Below, one piece after another: positions 1 through 5,606 of a DNA stretch of 9,795 bases. Below the pieces are notes generated by a model, which saw only the letters and a list, made by a program, of their open reading frames with translations, was not told where the DNA came from and did no database searches. The position numbers and the translations under genes are program-made. The first letter of the stretch is position 1. The number at the start of each line of letters is the position of its first letter. Location: contig DDKG01000175.1 in the NCBI GenBank assembly GCA_002339265.1, positions 1 to 9,795 on the forward strand, given 5' to 3'. Origin of the DNA: Massilia sp. UBA2604 (GTDB taxonomy: Bacteria > Pseudomonadota > Gammaproteobacteria > Burkholderiales > Burkholderiaceae_D).

Positions 1-297
1 CGCCACGCCGAACACCAGGTTGAGCGGCACCGAGATCGCGGCGGCGATCAGGGTCAGCTTGATGGCCGACAGCGCATCGGCATCCAGCACCGATTCGACA
101 TAGACCTCCCAGCCTTTCTTGAGCGCCTCGGTGAACACCGCGGCGAGCGGGATGAACAGGAACAGGGTCAGGAAGATCAGCGCGACGGCGATCAGGGCGA
201 TGCGCACCCAGCCCGGCTCGAGCACGCTGGTGTCGAGGCGCTTGTTGTTGGCGTGGCGCTGCGCCGGCTGCGCCACCTTGTCGAGGACCGCGCTCAT
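1..297 (-). CDS. cysW: Sulfate/thiosulfate ABC transporter permease CysW, 3' end outside window
   Basis: One of the two inner-membrane permease subunits of the CysTWA importer, which brings sulfate and thiosulfate into the cell for cysteine synthesis. Only the first 99 codons are inside the window. They encode a hydrophilic start (MSAVLDKVAQPAQ), a membrane segment at about residues 31-55 (VRIALIAVALIFL then LFIPLAAVF), a periplasmic stretch with KKGWEVYVES, and the beginning of a second hydrophobic helix. The EAA loop would lie beyond the edge. The ATG at 297 overlaps the cysT stop in an ATGA arrangement, so the two are co-transcribed and probably translationally coupled. The only Shine-Dalgarno-like bases (AAGG) sit almost against the start, which also suggests coupling. 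CysW rather than a generic permease is inferred from the pairing with CysT and the typical N-terminus. The ATP-binding subunit cysA is expected downstream, outside the window. Confidence 0.9.
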   Translation of the reverse strand, partial: MSAVLDKVAQPAQRHANNKRLDTSVLEPGWVRIALIAVALIFLTLFLFIPLAAVFTEALKKGWEVYVESVLDADALSAIKLTLIAAAISVPLNLVFGVA

Positions 298-1163
298 GCC
301 TTGCCCGCCCGTTTGCGCGTCCACGCCTGCAGCAGGTTAATCGCCAGCAGCAGGATGAAGGAGAACACCAGCATCACGACCGCGATCGCGGTCGCGCCGG
401 CATAGTCGTACTGCTCCAGCTTGGAGATGATCAGTAGCGGCGTGATCTCGGACACCATCGGCAGGTTGCCGGCAATGAAGATGACGGAACCGTATTCGCC
501 GGTGGCGCGCGCAAAGGCCAGCGCAAAGCCGGTCAAGAGCGCCGGCACGATGGTCGGCAGCACCACGCGGATGAAAGTCTGCAGCGGCGCGGCGCCCAGG
601 CTGGCCGCGGCTTCTTCCAGTTCGCGCTCGGCTTCTTCGAGCACCGGCTGCACCGTGCGCACGACGAACGGCAGGCCGATGAAGGTCAGCGCCACCACCA
701 CGCCGAGGGGAGAAAACGCGACCTTGATGCCCAGCGCGTCCAGGTACTGGCCGATCCAGCCGTTATGGGAGTACAGGGCAGTGAGCGTGATGCCGGCCAC
801 CGCGGTCGGCAGCGCGAACGGCAGGTCGACCAGGGCGTCGACGAAGCGCTTGCCGGGGAACTGGTAGCGCACCAGCACCCAGGCCACGATGCCGCCGAAG
901 ACGACGTTGATGGCGGCCGCGATCAGCGACGCGCCGAAGCTCAGTCGATAGGACGCCATCACGCGCTCGGACGTGACGGTCGCCCAGAAATCCGCCCAGC
1001 TCATGCTGAAGGTATTCAGGAACACCGCCGACAGCGGGATGAGGACGATCAGCGCCAGGTAGAACAGCGTGAAGCCGAGCGAAATGCCAAAGCCGGGAAT
1101 GACCCGGCCCGGCCGCCTGGGCTTGTTTGCTGCCGCGTTGCCCGGCAATGCAAGCGAAGTCAT
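294..1163 (-). CDS. cysT: Sulfate/thiosulfate ABC transporter permease CysT (CysU)
   Basis: A 289-residue inner-membrane permease that pairs with CysW to form the sulfate/thiosulfate channel. Hydrophobic helices are visible at about residues 27-49, 77-98, 115-131, 152-168, 205-220 and 255-279. The cytoplasmic EAA loop that docks on the ATPase is clear: EEAAASLGA from residue 183, ending with LP at 202-203. The text LPFALPTAVAGITLTALY and FARATGEYGSVIFIAGN is characteristic of CysT/ModB-type permeases. The length is normal for the family. The start is supported by AAGGA at 1169-1173, five bases upstream of the ATG. It is the first gene of its transcription unit: the next gene upstream, a peroxiredoxin on the same strand, ends behind a strong hairpin. 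The usual periplasmic sulfate-binding protein gene is not next to it. CysT rather than molybdate ModB is preferred because a second permease gene follows. Confidence 0.93.
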   Translation of the reverse strand: MTSLALPGNAAANKPRRPGRVIPGFGISLGFTLFYLALIVLIPLSAVFLNTFSMSWADFWATVTSERVMASYRLSFGASLIAAAINVVFGGIVAWVLVRYQFPGKRFVDALVDLPFALPTAVAGITLTALYSHNGWIGQYLDALGIKVAFSPLGVVVALTFIGLPFVVRTVQPVLEEAERELEEAAASLGAAPLQTFIRVVLPTIVPALLTGFALAFARATGEYGSVIFIAGNLPMVSEITPLLIISKLEQYDYAGATAIAVVMLVFSFILLLAINLLQAWTRKRAGKA

Positions 1164-1353
1164 GCGAGTCCTTATTACAAATTCTTCTATCGGAGTCGCA
1201 TATTCTCACGCTATGTTCATAAAGCAAACGAAAGAATAATTATTTGTATAGATGCGAATTGCTATGTGGCAGCGAGGCAAAAACGCATGTTCTTATGCGG
1301 AAAAATTCGTACGGGACGCAATATTTTTCGTCCACCGTTGTGAAATACAAATG
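1164..1353 (-). promoter_or_regulatory. AT-rich leader and likely control region of cysTW
   Basis: About 190 bases, visibly richer in A and T than the flanking genes, between the peroxiredoxin terminator and cysT. It should carry the cysTW promoter, because the upstream gene ends in a terminator. Symmetric elements seen are CATA-N9-TATG at 1199-1215, which contains the T-N11-A spacing typical of LysR-family operators; the perfect palindrome AATAATTATT at 1235-1244; CGCAT-N6-ATGCG at 1284-1299; and GAAAAAT/ATTTTTC at 1300-1306 and 1323-1329. CysB, a LysR-type protein, controls cys uptake genes in many proteobacteria, so one of these may be its site; that is inference. No -35/-10 pair stood out enough to assign. 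Confidence 0.5.
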
Positions 1354-1391
1354 AAAACGGCGAGCCTGGCATTGCCGGGCTCGCCGTTTTT
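1354..1391 (-). terminator. Rho-independent terminator of the peroxiredoxin gene
   Basis: A perfect 13-bp stem (1354-1366 with 1378-1390, core CGGCGAGCC) lies 15 bases past the peroxiredoxin stop. The 11-base loop can fold further through GGC/GCC at 1368-1370 and 1374-1376. Read on the minus strand the stem ends in TTTT; read on the plus strand it ends in TTTTT, so it could work in both directions. It separates peroxiredoxin transcription from cysTW. Confidence 0.88.
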
Positions 1392-1405
1392 GTGCGGGGC
1401 AGGAA

Positions 1406-2044
1406 TTACTTGTTCGGCTGCGGCGTCAGGCGCAGGTAAGGACGCGGCGCCTCGAAGCCTTTCGGATACTTTTGCTTGATGACTTCAGGATCGGTGACGG
1501 TCAGCGGGATGATGACGTTGTCGCCATCCTTCCAGTTGCCCGGCGTGGCGACGGTGTAGCCGTCGGTTAGCTGCATGGCGTCGATCACGCGCAGCACTTC
1601 GTCGAAGTTGCGACCGGTGCTCATCGGGTAGGTGATGGTCAGGCGGATCTTCTTGTTCGGGTCGATCACGAACAGCGAACGCACGGTGGCGGTGGCCGAC
1701 TGTTCCGGATGGATCATGTCGTACAAGGTCGAGACCGAACGGTCGGCATCGGCCACGATCGGGAAGCCGACCACGGTTTTCTGGGTCTCTTCGATGTCCT
1801 TGATCCAGTCGACGTGCTTGTCGGCCGGGTCGACCGACAGCGCGATCGCCTTGACGTTGCGCTTGTCAAATTCCGGCTTGAGCTTGGCGGTCAGGCCCAG
1901 TTCGGTCGTGCACACCGGGGTGAAGTCGGCCGGGTGCGAGAACAGCACCACCCAGGAATCGCCCGCCCACTCGTGGAAGCGGATCTTGCCGATGCTGGAA
2001 TCCTGCTCGAAATCGGGAGCGGTGTCGCCGAGGCGTAAGGTCAT
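1406..2044 (-). CDS. 1-Cys peroxiredoxin (Prx6/AhpC-TSA family)
   Basis: A cytoplasmic thiol peroxidase of 212 residues that reduces hydrogen peroxide and organic peroxides. The active-site segment HPADFTPVCTTEL places the peroxidatic cysteine at residue 45. There is no other cysteine in the protein, so it belongs to the 1-Cys (Prx6-like) group and needs an external reductant such as glutathione or another small thiol. The supporting arginine lies in TVRSLFVID, and the long C-terminal extension (NWKDGDNVIIPLTVTD, then YPKGFEAPRPYLR) is typical of Prx6. I chose the ATG at 2044 rather than the in-frame ATG at 2056, because GGAG sits six bases before 2044 and nothing similar precedes 2056. That leaves MTLRLGDTAPDF, a normal family start. 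It lies downstream of dgkA on the same strand and is closed by the hairpin at 1354-1391. Confidence 0.93.
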   Translation of the reverse strand: MTLRLGDTAPDFEQDSSIGKIRFHEWAGDSWVVLFSHPADFTPVCTTELGLTAKLKPEFDKRNVKAIALSVDPADKHVDWIKDIEETQKTVVGFPIVADADRSVSTLYDMIHPEQSATATVRSLFVIDPNKKIRLTITYPMSTGRNFDEVLRVIDAMQLTDGYTVATPGNWKDGDNVIIPLTVTDPEVIKQKYPKGFEAPRPYLRLTPQPNK

Positions 2045-2071
2045 AGTCTTCTCCATGGTTGTTCAACATGC

Positions 2072-2088
2072 GCCGCCACGGTGGCGGC
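2072..2088. repeat. Perfect 17-bp palindrome upstream of the peroxiredoxin gene
   Basis: GCCGCCAC and GTGGCGGC flank a single central G, 28 bases before the chosen peroxiredoxin start. In RNA it would fold as a GC-rich hairpin in the 5' leader. It could be an operator, a processing or stability structure, or the second half of the dgkA end signal; the sequence alone does not decide. Confidence 0.45.
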
Positions 2089-2102
2089 CTTCGGATAAAC
2101 GC

Positions 2103-2120
2103 GCCATCCACGCGGATGGC
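2103..2120 (-). terminator. Possible weak terminator after dgkA
   Basis: A perfect 7-bp stem (GCCATCC with GGATGGC) and a 4-base loop start immediately after the dgkA stop codon. On the minus strand only GCGTTTATCC follows, so the T tract is poor. It may give partial termination between dgkA and the peroxiredoxin gene, or act only as an RNA-stability hairpin. Confidence 0.35.
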
Positions 2121-2121
2121 T

Positions 2122-2508
2122 TCAAATAAAGCGGTTGTACAGCACGACGGCCCAGGTGGCGGCCGCCAGCAGCAGGGTCAGGGCCACCGCGGCGCTGCCC
2201 AGGTCCTTGGCCGCCTTGGACAGCGGATGGCGTTCCAGCGACACGCGGTCGACCACCGCCTCGATCGCCGAATTGATCAGCTCAACCACCAGCACCACGA
2301 CCAGCACGCCGATCAGGGCCAGCTTCTGGAAGCCGGACACCGGCAGCAGCAGCGCCACGATGCTGGCGATGACGATCAGCACGGCCTCTTGCCGGAACGC
2401 CGCTTCACTGCGCCAGGCCCAGCGCAGGCCATCCCAGGTATTGCGGCAGGCGGCGCCGATGCGCTCCAGGCCGCGCAAGGTCTTGAATTCGCTGATCGGG
2501 TTTTCCAT
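2122..2508 (-). CDS. dgkA: Diacylglycerol kinase DgkA
   Basis: A small inner-membrane enzyme of 128 residues that phosphorylates diacylglycerol with ATP to give phosphatidic acid. This recycles the lipid left over when phosphatidylglycerol head groups are used to modify periplasmic glucans or LPS. The family signature ELINSAIEAVVDR runs from residue 76, giving E76, N79 and E83 in the same spacing as the catalytic E69, N72 and E76 of the E. coli enzyme. KDLGSAAV at 101-108 matches the second conserved block. Three membrane helices are visible at about 42-57, 62-80 and 105-124, and an amphipathic N-terminal helix comes first. Length is typical. The ribosome site is weak (AAG six bases before the ATG). 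It is divergent from the IclR-type regulator and upstream of the peroxiredoxin gene on the same strand. Confidence 0.95.
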   Translation of the reverse strand: MENPISEFKTLRGLERIGAACRNTWDGLRWAWRSEAAFRQEAVLIVIASIVALLLPVSGFQKLALIGVLVVVLVVELINSAIEAVVDRVSLERHPLSKAAKDLGSAAVALTLLLAAATWAVVLYNRFI

Positions 2509-2538
2509 CGTCTTGACATTCCAACATGCAGGAACGCC

Positions 2539-2544
2539 ATTATG
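2539..2544 (-). promoter_or_regulatory. Possible -10 box for dgkA
   Basis: On the minus strand the bases read CATAAT, five of six matches to the sigma-70 -10 consensus, about 30 bases before the dgkA start. No good -35 box lies 16-18 bases further upstream, so this is only a candidate. Confidence 0.25.
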
Positions 2545-2597
2545 CCCCGTTCGCGCTCAAGCATGTGGCAAGTTGGCCCGCGATGCAACCCGCCGGT

Positions 2598-2627
2598 TTG
2601 CATGGTCTTTTCACATCATGGTATAAA
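2598..2627 (+). promoter_or_regulatory. Candidate promoter of the IclR-family regulator
   Basis: TTGCAT at 2598-2603 and TATAAA at 2622-2627, 18 bases apart, resemble a sigma-70 promoter. Transcription would begin near 2634, leaving a leader of about 25 bases before the ATG at 2659. IclR proteins often repress their own gene, so an operator may overlap here, but I see no clear palindrome. Confidence 0.45.
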
Positions 2628-2658
2628 GTGAACGATACTGCACTGCACCAACCACATC

Positions 2659-3444
2659 ATGAAAATGGAAACCCCTACTCCAGCCAAGACGTCGATCCAG
2701 GTCATCGAACGCATGATGGCGCTGCTCGATGCGTTGGCCAGCTACACCGACCCGGTCAGCCTCAAGGAATTGGCGCGGGTGTCAAGCCTGCATCCCTCCA
2801 CCGCGCACCGCATTCTCAACGACATGGTCGTCACGCGTTTCGTCGACCGGGTCGAGCCGGGCACCTACCGCCTCGGCATGCGCCTGCTGGAACTGGGCAA
2901 TGTGGTCAAGAGCCGGCTGTCGGTGCGCGAAGCGGCGCTCGACGCCATGCGCGCCCTGCACCGCAAGACCCAGCAGACGGTCAACCTGTCGGTGCGGCAA
3001 GGCGACGAGATCGTCTACATCGACCGCGCCTTCTCGGAACGCTCGGGGATGCAGGTGGTGCGCGCGATTGGCGGACGCGGCCCGCTGCACCTGACCTCGA
3101 CCGGCAAGCTGTTTTTGTCGGTGGACGACGTCAAGGCGATCCGCGCCTACGCCACCCGCACGGGCCTGTCCGGCCACACGCGCAATTCGATCACCGAACT
3201 GGCGCGGCTGGAGCGCGAACTGAGCCTGGTGCGGGCGCGCGGCTATGCACGCGACAACGAGGAACTGGAACTGGGCGTGCGCTGCATGGCGGCCGGCATC
3301 CATGACGACAGCGGCAAGCTGGTGGCGGGATTGTCGATCTCGGCGCCGGCCGACCGGTTGCAGGAAGACTGGCTGGAAGACCTGGTGCAGACGGCGTCGC
3401 GGATTTCGTCGACGCTGGGGTATCGGGCGGTGCCGAACGTGTAG
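2659..3444 (+). CDS. IclR-family transcriptional regulator
   Basis: A 261-residue DNA-binding regulator. The N-terminal winged helix-turn-helix is at about residues 11-75 (SIQVIERMMALLDAL, then SLKELARVSSLHPSTAHRIL). The C-terminal IclR effector domain is at about 85-255, with PLHLTSTGKLFLS at 142-154 and the usual last block RGYARDNEELELGVRCMAAG at 194-213, followed by LVAGLSISAP. IclR proteins control catabolic operons by binding small, often aromatic or carboxylic, ligands. Here the divergent neighbour is dgkA and no catabolic gene is adjacent, so the target and ligand cannot be read from context. The first ATG (2659) is followed two codons later by another (2665); neither has a good Shine-Dalgarno sequence, so either may be used. 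The gene is followed by the inverted repeats at 3453-3553. Confidence 0.93.
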   Translation: MKMETPTPAKTSIQVIERMMALLDALASYTDPVSLKELARVSSLHPSTAHRILNDMVVTRFVDRVEPGTYRLGMRLLELGNVVKSRLSVREAALDAMRALHRKTQQTVNLSVRQGDEIVYIDRAFSERSGMQVVRAIGGRGPLHLTSTGKLFLSVDDVKAIRAYATRTGLSGHTRNSITELARLERELSLVRARGYARDNEELELGVRCMAAGIHDDSGKLVAGLSISAPADRLQEDWLEDLVQTASRISSTLGYRAVPNV

Positions 3445-3452
3445 CCAGGGCC

Positions 3453-3553
3453 GTCGTTCCCGCGTAGGCGGGAACCCAAGCTTGCATGCGCCTACACACG
3501 TTATTTATTTCGACTGAACGAAAGACTTGGGTTCCCGCCTTCGCGGGAACGAC
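3453..3553. repeat. Paired REP-like inverted repeat between convergent genes
   Basis: Two 28-base arms, 3453-3480 and 3526-3553, are reverse complements of each other with one mismatch in 28, separated by 45 bases. Each arm is itself a hairpin: GTTCCCGC, four loop bases (GTAG or CTTC), then GCGGGAAC. This looks like two oppositely oriented copies of a dispersed palindromic element. Elements with the same TTCCCGC...GCGGGAA core are common in Xanthomonas and Neisseria genomes, and I believe in other betaproteobacteria as well. It lies 9 bases after the regulator's stop and 23 bases before the stop of the facing DD-peptidase gene, so it probably also works as a bidirectional terminator or mRNA 3'-end shield. 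Confidence 0.85.
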
Positions 3554-3575
3554 GAGTTAACGGCTACGACAGCGA

Positions 3576-4727
3576 TCAGTGCGGCAGTGCCGGCGCGCTG
3601 GCCGTGATGGTCGGCGTGCGCACCGCATCGACGTCCATGCGATCCGGCAGCGACTCGATCCAGCGGCGGATGCGGCCGGCATCGGCCGTGCGCGACATCT
3701 TGCCCTTCGAATCCAGGAACACCATCACCACGTTGCGGCCATGGATCATGGCCTGCATCACCAGGCAGCGCCCCGCCTCGTTGATGAAGCCGGTCTTTTG
3801 CAGGCCGATATTCCAGTCGGGCAGCGACACCAGGTAGTTGGTATTGGCGTAATGCATGGTGCGGCCGCTGGCCTGCACGGTCGATTTCGGGGTGGTCGAG
3901 AACTCGCGCAGCAGCGGATCTTGGTGCGCCGCCACCACCAGCTTGACCAGGTCGCGCGCGCTCGAGACGTTGCGGCTCGACAGCCCGCTGGAATCGACGT
4001 AATGGGTATCCATCATGCCGAGTGCGCGCGCCTTGGCGTTCATCGCGGCGACGAAGGCCTCGATGCCGCCCGGGTAATTGCGGCCCAGCGCCGAGGCGGC
4101 GCGGTTCTCGGAACTCATGAGGGTGATGTGCAGCAGTTCGCGCCGCGTCATGCGCGCGCCGACCGGCAGCCGCGAGCTGCTGTACTTGAGGCGGTCGACG
4201 TCGGCGTCGGTAACGCGCAGCACTTCGTCGAGATCCTGCTTGGCTTCCATCACGACCATGCCGGTCATCAGCTTGGTGATCGAGGCGATCGGCAGTGCGA
4301 CGTTGGCGTTCTTCTCGAACAGCACTTCGGCGCTGTTCTGGTCGACCACATAGGCCACGCTGGAGCGCAGCGACAGCGGATCGTCGGTCTTGTTCAGGCC
4401 CGCCTTGTCGCCCGCCGTCGCGACCGCCGCCACGGCAACGGCGCCGGCCGCCGCGGTACGGGCCGGATGATAGGTGACGACGCGCTTGCCATTGACGGTC
4501 CGGACCCGGCGCACCATGCGCCGGCCATTGTCGCCGGCGCTGGAGACTTCCTTGCGTTTTTTCTTGGTGGCCTTGGCTTTGCGCTTGGGCTTTTTCTTGG
4601 CAGCCTTGGTTGGCTTGGACTTCTGCGCTTGCTCGGTCGCGCCTGCGCCTGCGCCCGCCCCGGATGCCTGCACTGGTGCAATAGCGAACAACGTGGCGAC
4701 AACTGCAGCCAAAGCAAGTTTAAACAT
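3576..4727 (-). CDS. pbpG: D-alanyl-D-alanine endopeptidase/carboxypeptidase, peptidase S11 (PbpG-like), lysine-rich linker
   Basis: A secreted low-molecular-weight penicillin-binding protein of 383 residues that trims or cuts peptidoglycan peptides in the periplasm. A signal peptide is visible (MFKLALAAVVATLFAIAPVQA, likely cut after residue 21). Residues 36-60 hold 13 lysines and 2 arginines in 25 positions. A basic and alanine-rich linker follows to about 115, then the S11 domain. Its three motifs are complete: S149-I-T-K152 (nucleophile), S206-E-N208 and K311-T-G313. YVVDQNSAEVLFEKN and HYVDSSGLSSRN fit the PbpG (PBP7) branch. I chose the ATG at 4727 because it gives the signal peptide and has AGGGG seven bases upstream; the longer frame to 4829 has no secretion signal at its start. 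The basic linker is unusual compared with E. coli PbpG and may bind cell wall, LPS or other polyanions. Confidence 0.9.
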   Translation of the reverse strand: MFKLALAAVVATLFAIAPVQASGAGAGAGATEQAQKSKPTKAAKKKPKRKAKATKKKRKEVSSAGDNGRRMVRRVRTVNGKRVVTYHPARTAAAGAVAVAAVATAGDKAGLNKTDDPLSLRSSVAYVVDQNSAEVLFEKNANVALPIASITKLMTGMVVMEAKQDLDEVLRVTDADVDRLKYSSSRLPVGARMTRRELLHITLMSSENRAASALGRNYPGGIEAFVAAMNAKARALGMMDTHYVDSSGLSSRNVSSARDLVKLVVAAHQDPLLREFSTTPKSTVQASGRTMHYANTNYLVSLPDWNIGLQKTGFINEAGRCLVMQAMIHGRNVVMVFLDSKGKMSRTADAGRIRRWIESLPDRMDVDAVRTPTITASAPALPH

Positions 4728-4766
4728 CGAGACGCCCCTGAACCGAACTGATGAGATACAGATGGA

Positions 4767-4794
4767 AGTGTAGCGGAACGACGCTCGATCGCAA
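4767..4794 (-). promoter_or_regulatory. Candidate promoter of the DD-peptidase gene
   Basis: On the minus strand TTGCGA (4789-4794) and TACACT (4767-4772) are 16 bases apart, each matching four of six sigma-70 consensus positions. The leader would be about 30 bases to the ATG at 4727. A second dyad further upstream (4864-4882) could also influence this region. Confidence 0.4.
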
Positions 4795-4863
4795 GAGAAA
4801 AGAACATTCTGTGCGGCAATAATCCGCAAAAACCAACAAGCTATCCCTCGCTAAACTTTCGTT

Positions 4864-4882
4864 TAATATCAATGAGATATTA
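4864..4882. repeat. AT-rich dyad between nitroreductase and DD-peptidase genes
   Basis: TAATATC and GATATTA form a perfect 7-bp inverted repeat around five bases. It lies 25 bases past the nitroreductase stop and about 140 bases upstream of the DD-peptidase start, inside a locally AT-rich patch. It lacks the GC stem of a normal terminator, so an operator is equally possible. No other terminator was seen after the nitroreductase gene. Confidence 0.35.
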
Positions 4883-4907
4883 TTACTTGTTACTTTAGTC
4901 CCTGAAC

Positions 4908-5606
4908 TTAGTCTATAAAGCGGGCGAACACATGGCTCGGTTCGCGCTCGGTTTCCAGGGTGTTCTCGATCCGGTCCGGATCGGCCCAGCCCAGCGCCAT
5001 GCCGCACACCACCATTTCGCTCGCCGGCAGCCCGAGTTCGGTCGCGATGATCCGATGATACTGCGTAAATGCGGCTTGCGGGCAGGTATCCAGTCCCCTC
5101 GCCCGCGCCGCCACCATGATGTTCTGCAAGAACATTCCATAGTCGAGCCAGGAACCCTGTTCCATGATGCGGTCGATGGTGAAGATCATCCCCACCGGCG
5201 CATCGAAGAAGGCGAAGTTGCGCGCATGCTGGGCCGCCATGCCGGCCTTGTTGTCGCGCGTCAGACCCAGCAGGCTATATAAATCCCAGCCGACCTTGCG
5301 GCGCCGGTCGATGTACGGCGACACCCATTCGCGCGGATAGTAGGGATACTCCTCGTGGTGCGCGTCGGCCTGTTCCGGGTCGGCATAGGCCGCCAGGATT
5401 GCGCTTGACAACCGCTCGCGCGCGGCGCCGGTCAGCACATGGACTTTCCACGGCTGGGTGTTGGTGCCGGACGGCGCGCGCGCCGCCACGTCCAGGATGC
5501 GGGCGATGTCGTCACGCGCCACTGGCTTGTCGAGGAAGGCGCGGATCGAGCGGCGCGAAGTGATGGCGGCGTCGACGGCGGCCTGGCCGGGATTCTCGAT
5601 GGTCAT
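4908..5606 (-). CDS. FMN-dependent nitroreductase family oxidoreductase
   Basis: A 232-residue cytoplasmic flavoprotein of the nitroreductase fold, expected to bind FMN as a dimer and use NAD(P)H to reduce nitroaromatics, quinones or similar acceptors. FMN-contact motifs are visible: RRSIRAF at 18-24, APSGTNTQPW at 44-53, the helix SWLDYGMFLQNIMVAARARG in the second half, and GMALGWAD at 202-209. The insertion with HHEEYPYYPREWVSPYIDRRRK resembles the PnbA/NfnB-like branch. The true substrate cannot be read from sequence. Its ATG overlaps the stop of the upstream EamA transporter as ATGA, and AGGAGA stands four bases before the start, so both belong to one operon and translation can also begin independently. 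Confidence 0.9.
   Translation of the reverse strand: MTIENPGQAAVDAAITSRRSIRAFLDKPVARDDIARILDVAARAPSGTNTQPWKVHVLTGAARERLSSAILAAYADPEQADAHHEEYPYYPREWVSPYIDRRRKVGWDLYSLLGLTRDNKAGMAAQHARNFAFFDAPVGMIFTIDRIMEQGSWLDYGMFLQNIMVAARARGLDTCPQAAFTQYHRIIATELGLPASEMVVCGMALGWADPDRIENTLETEREPSHVFARFID

Noticed and set aside
1354..1391. The long GC stem as a mobile-element end
   Set aside because: Position just past a stop codon, single copy in the window and T tracts on both sides fit a terminator better.
2045..2056. An upstream ATG for the peroxiredoxin at 2056
   Set aside because: The four extra codons contain the GGAG ribosome site of the ATG at 2044, and nothing suitable precedes 2056.
3579..4751. A 390-codon open frame on the plus strand opposite the DD-peptidase gene
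   Set aside because: Its product is rich in His, Arg, Gly and Ala with no recognisable domain, as expected from an antisense frame of GC-rich coding DNA. The minus-strand gene has signal peptide and all three catalytic motifs.
4728..4829. A longer N-terminus for the DD-peptidase, starting at 4829
   Set aside because: It would bury the signal peptide 34 residues inside the protein, and the candidate promoter would fall within it. The ATG at 4727 has a suitable ribosome site.
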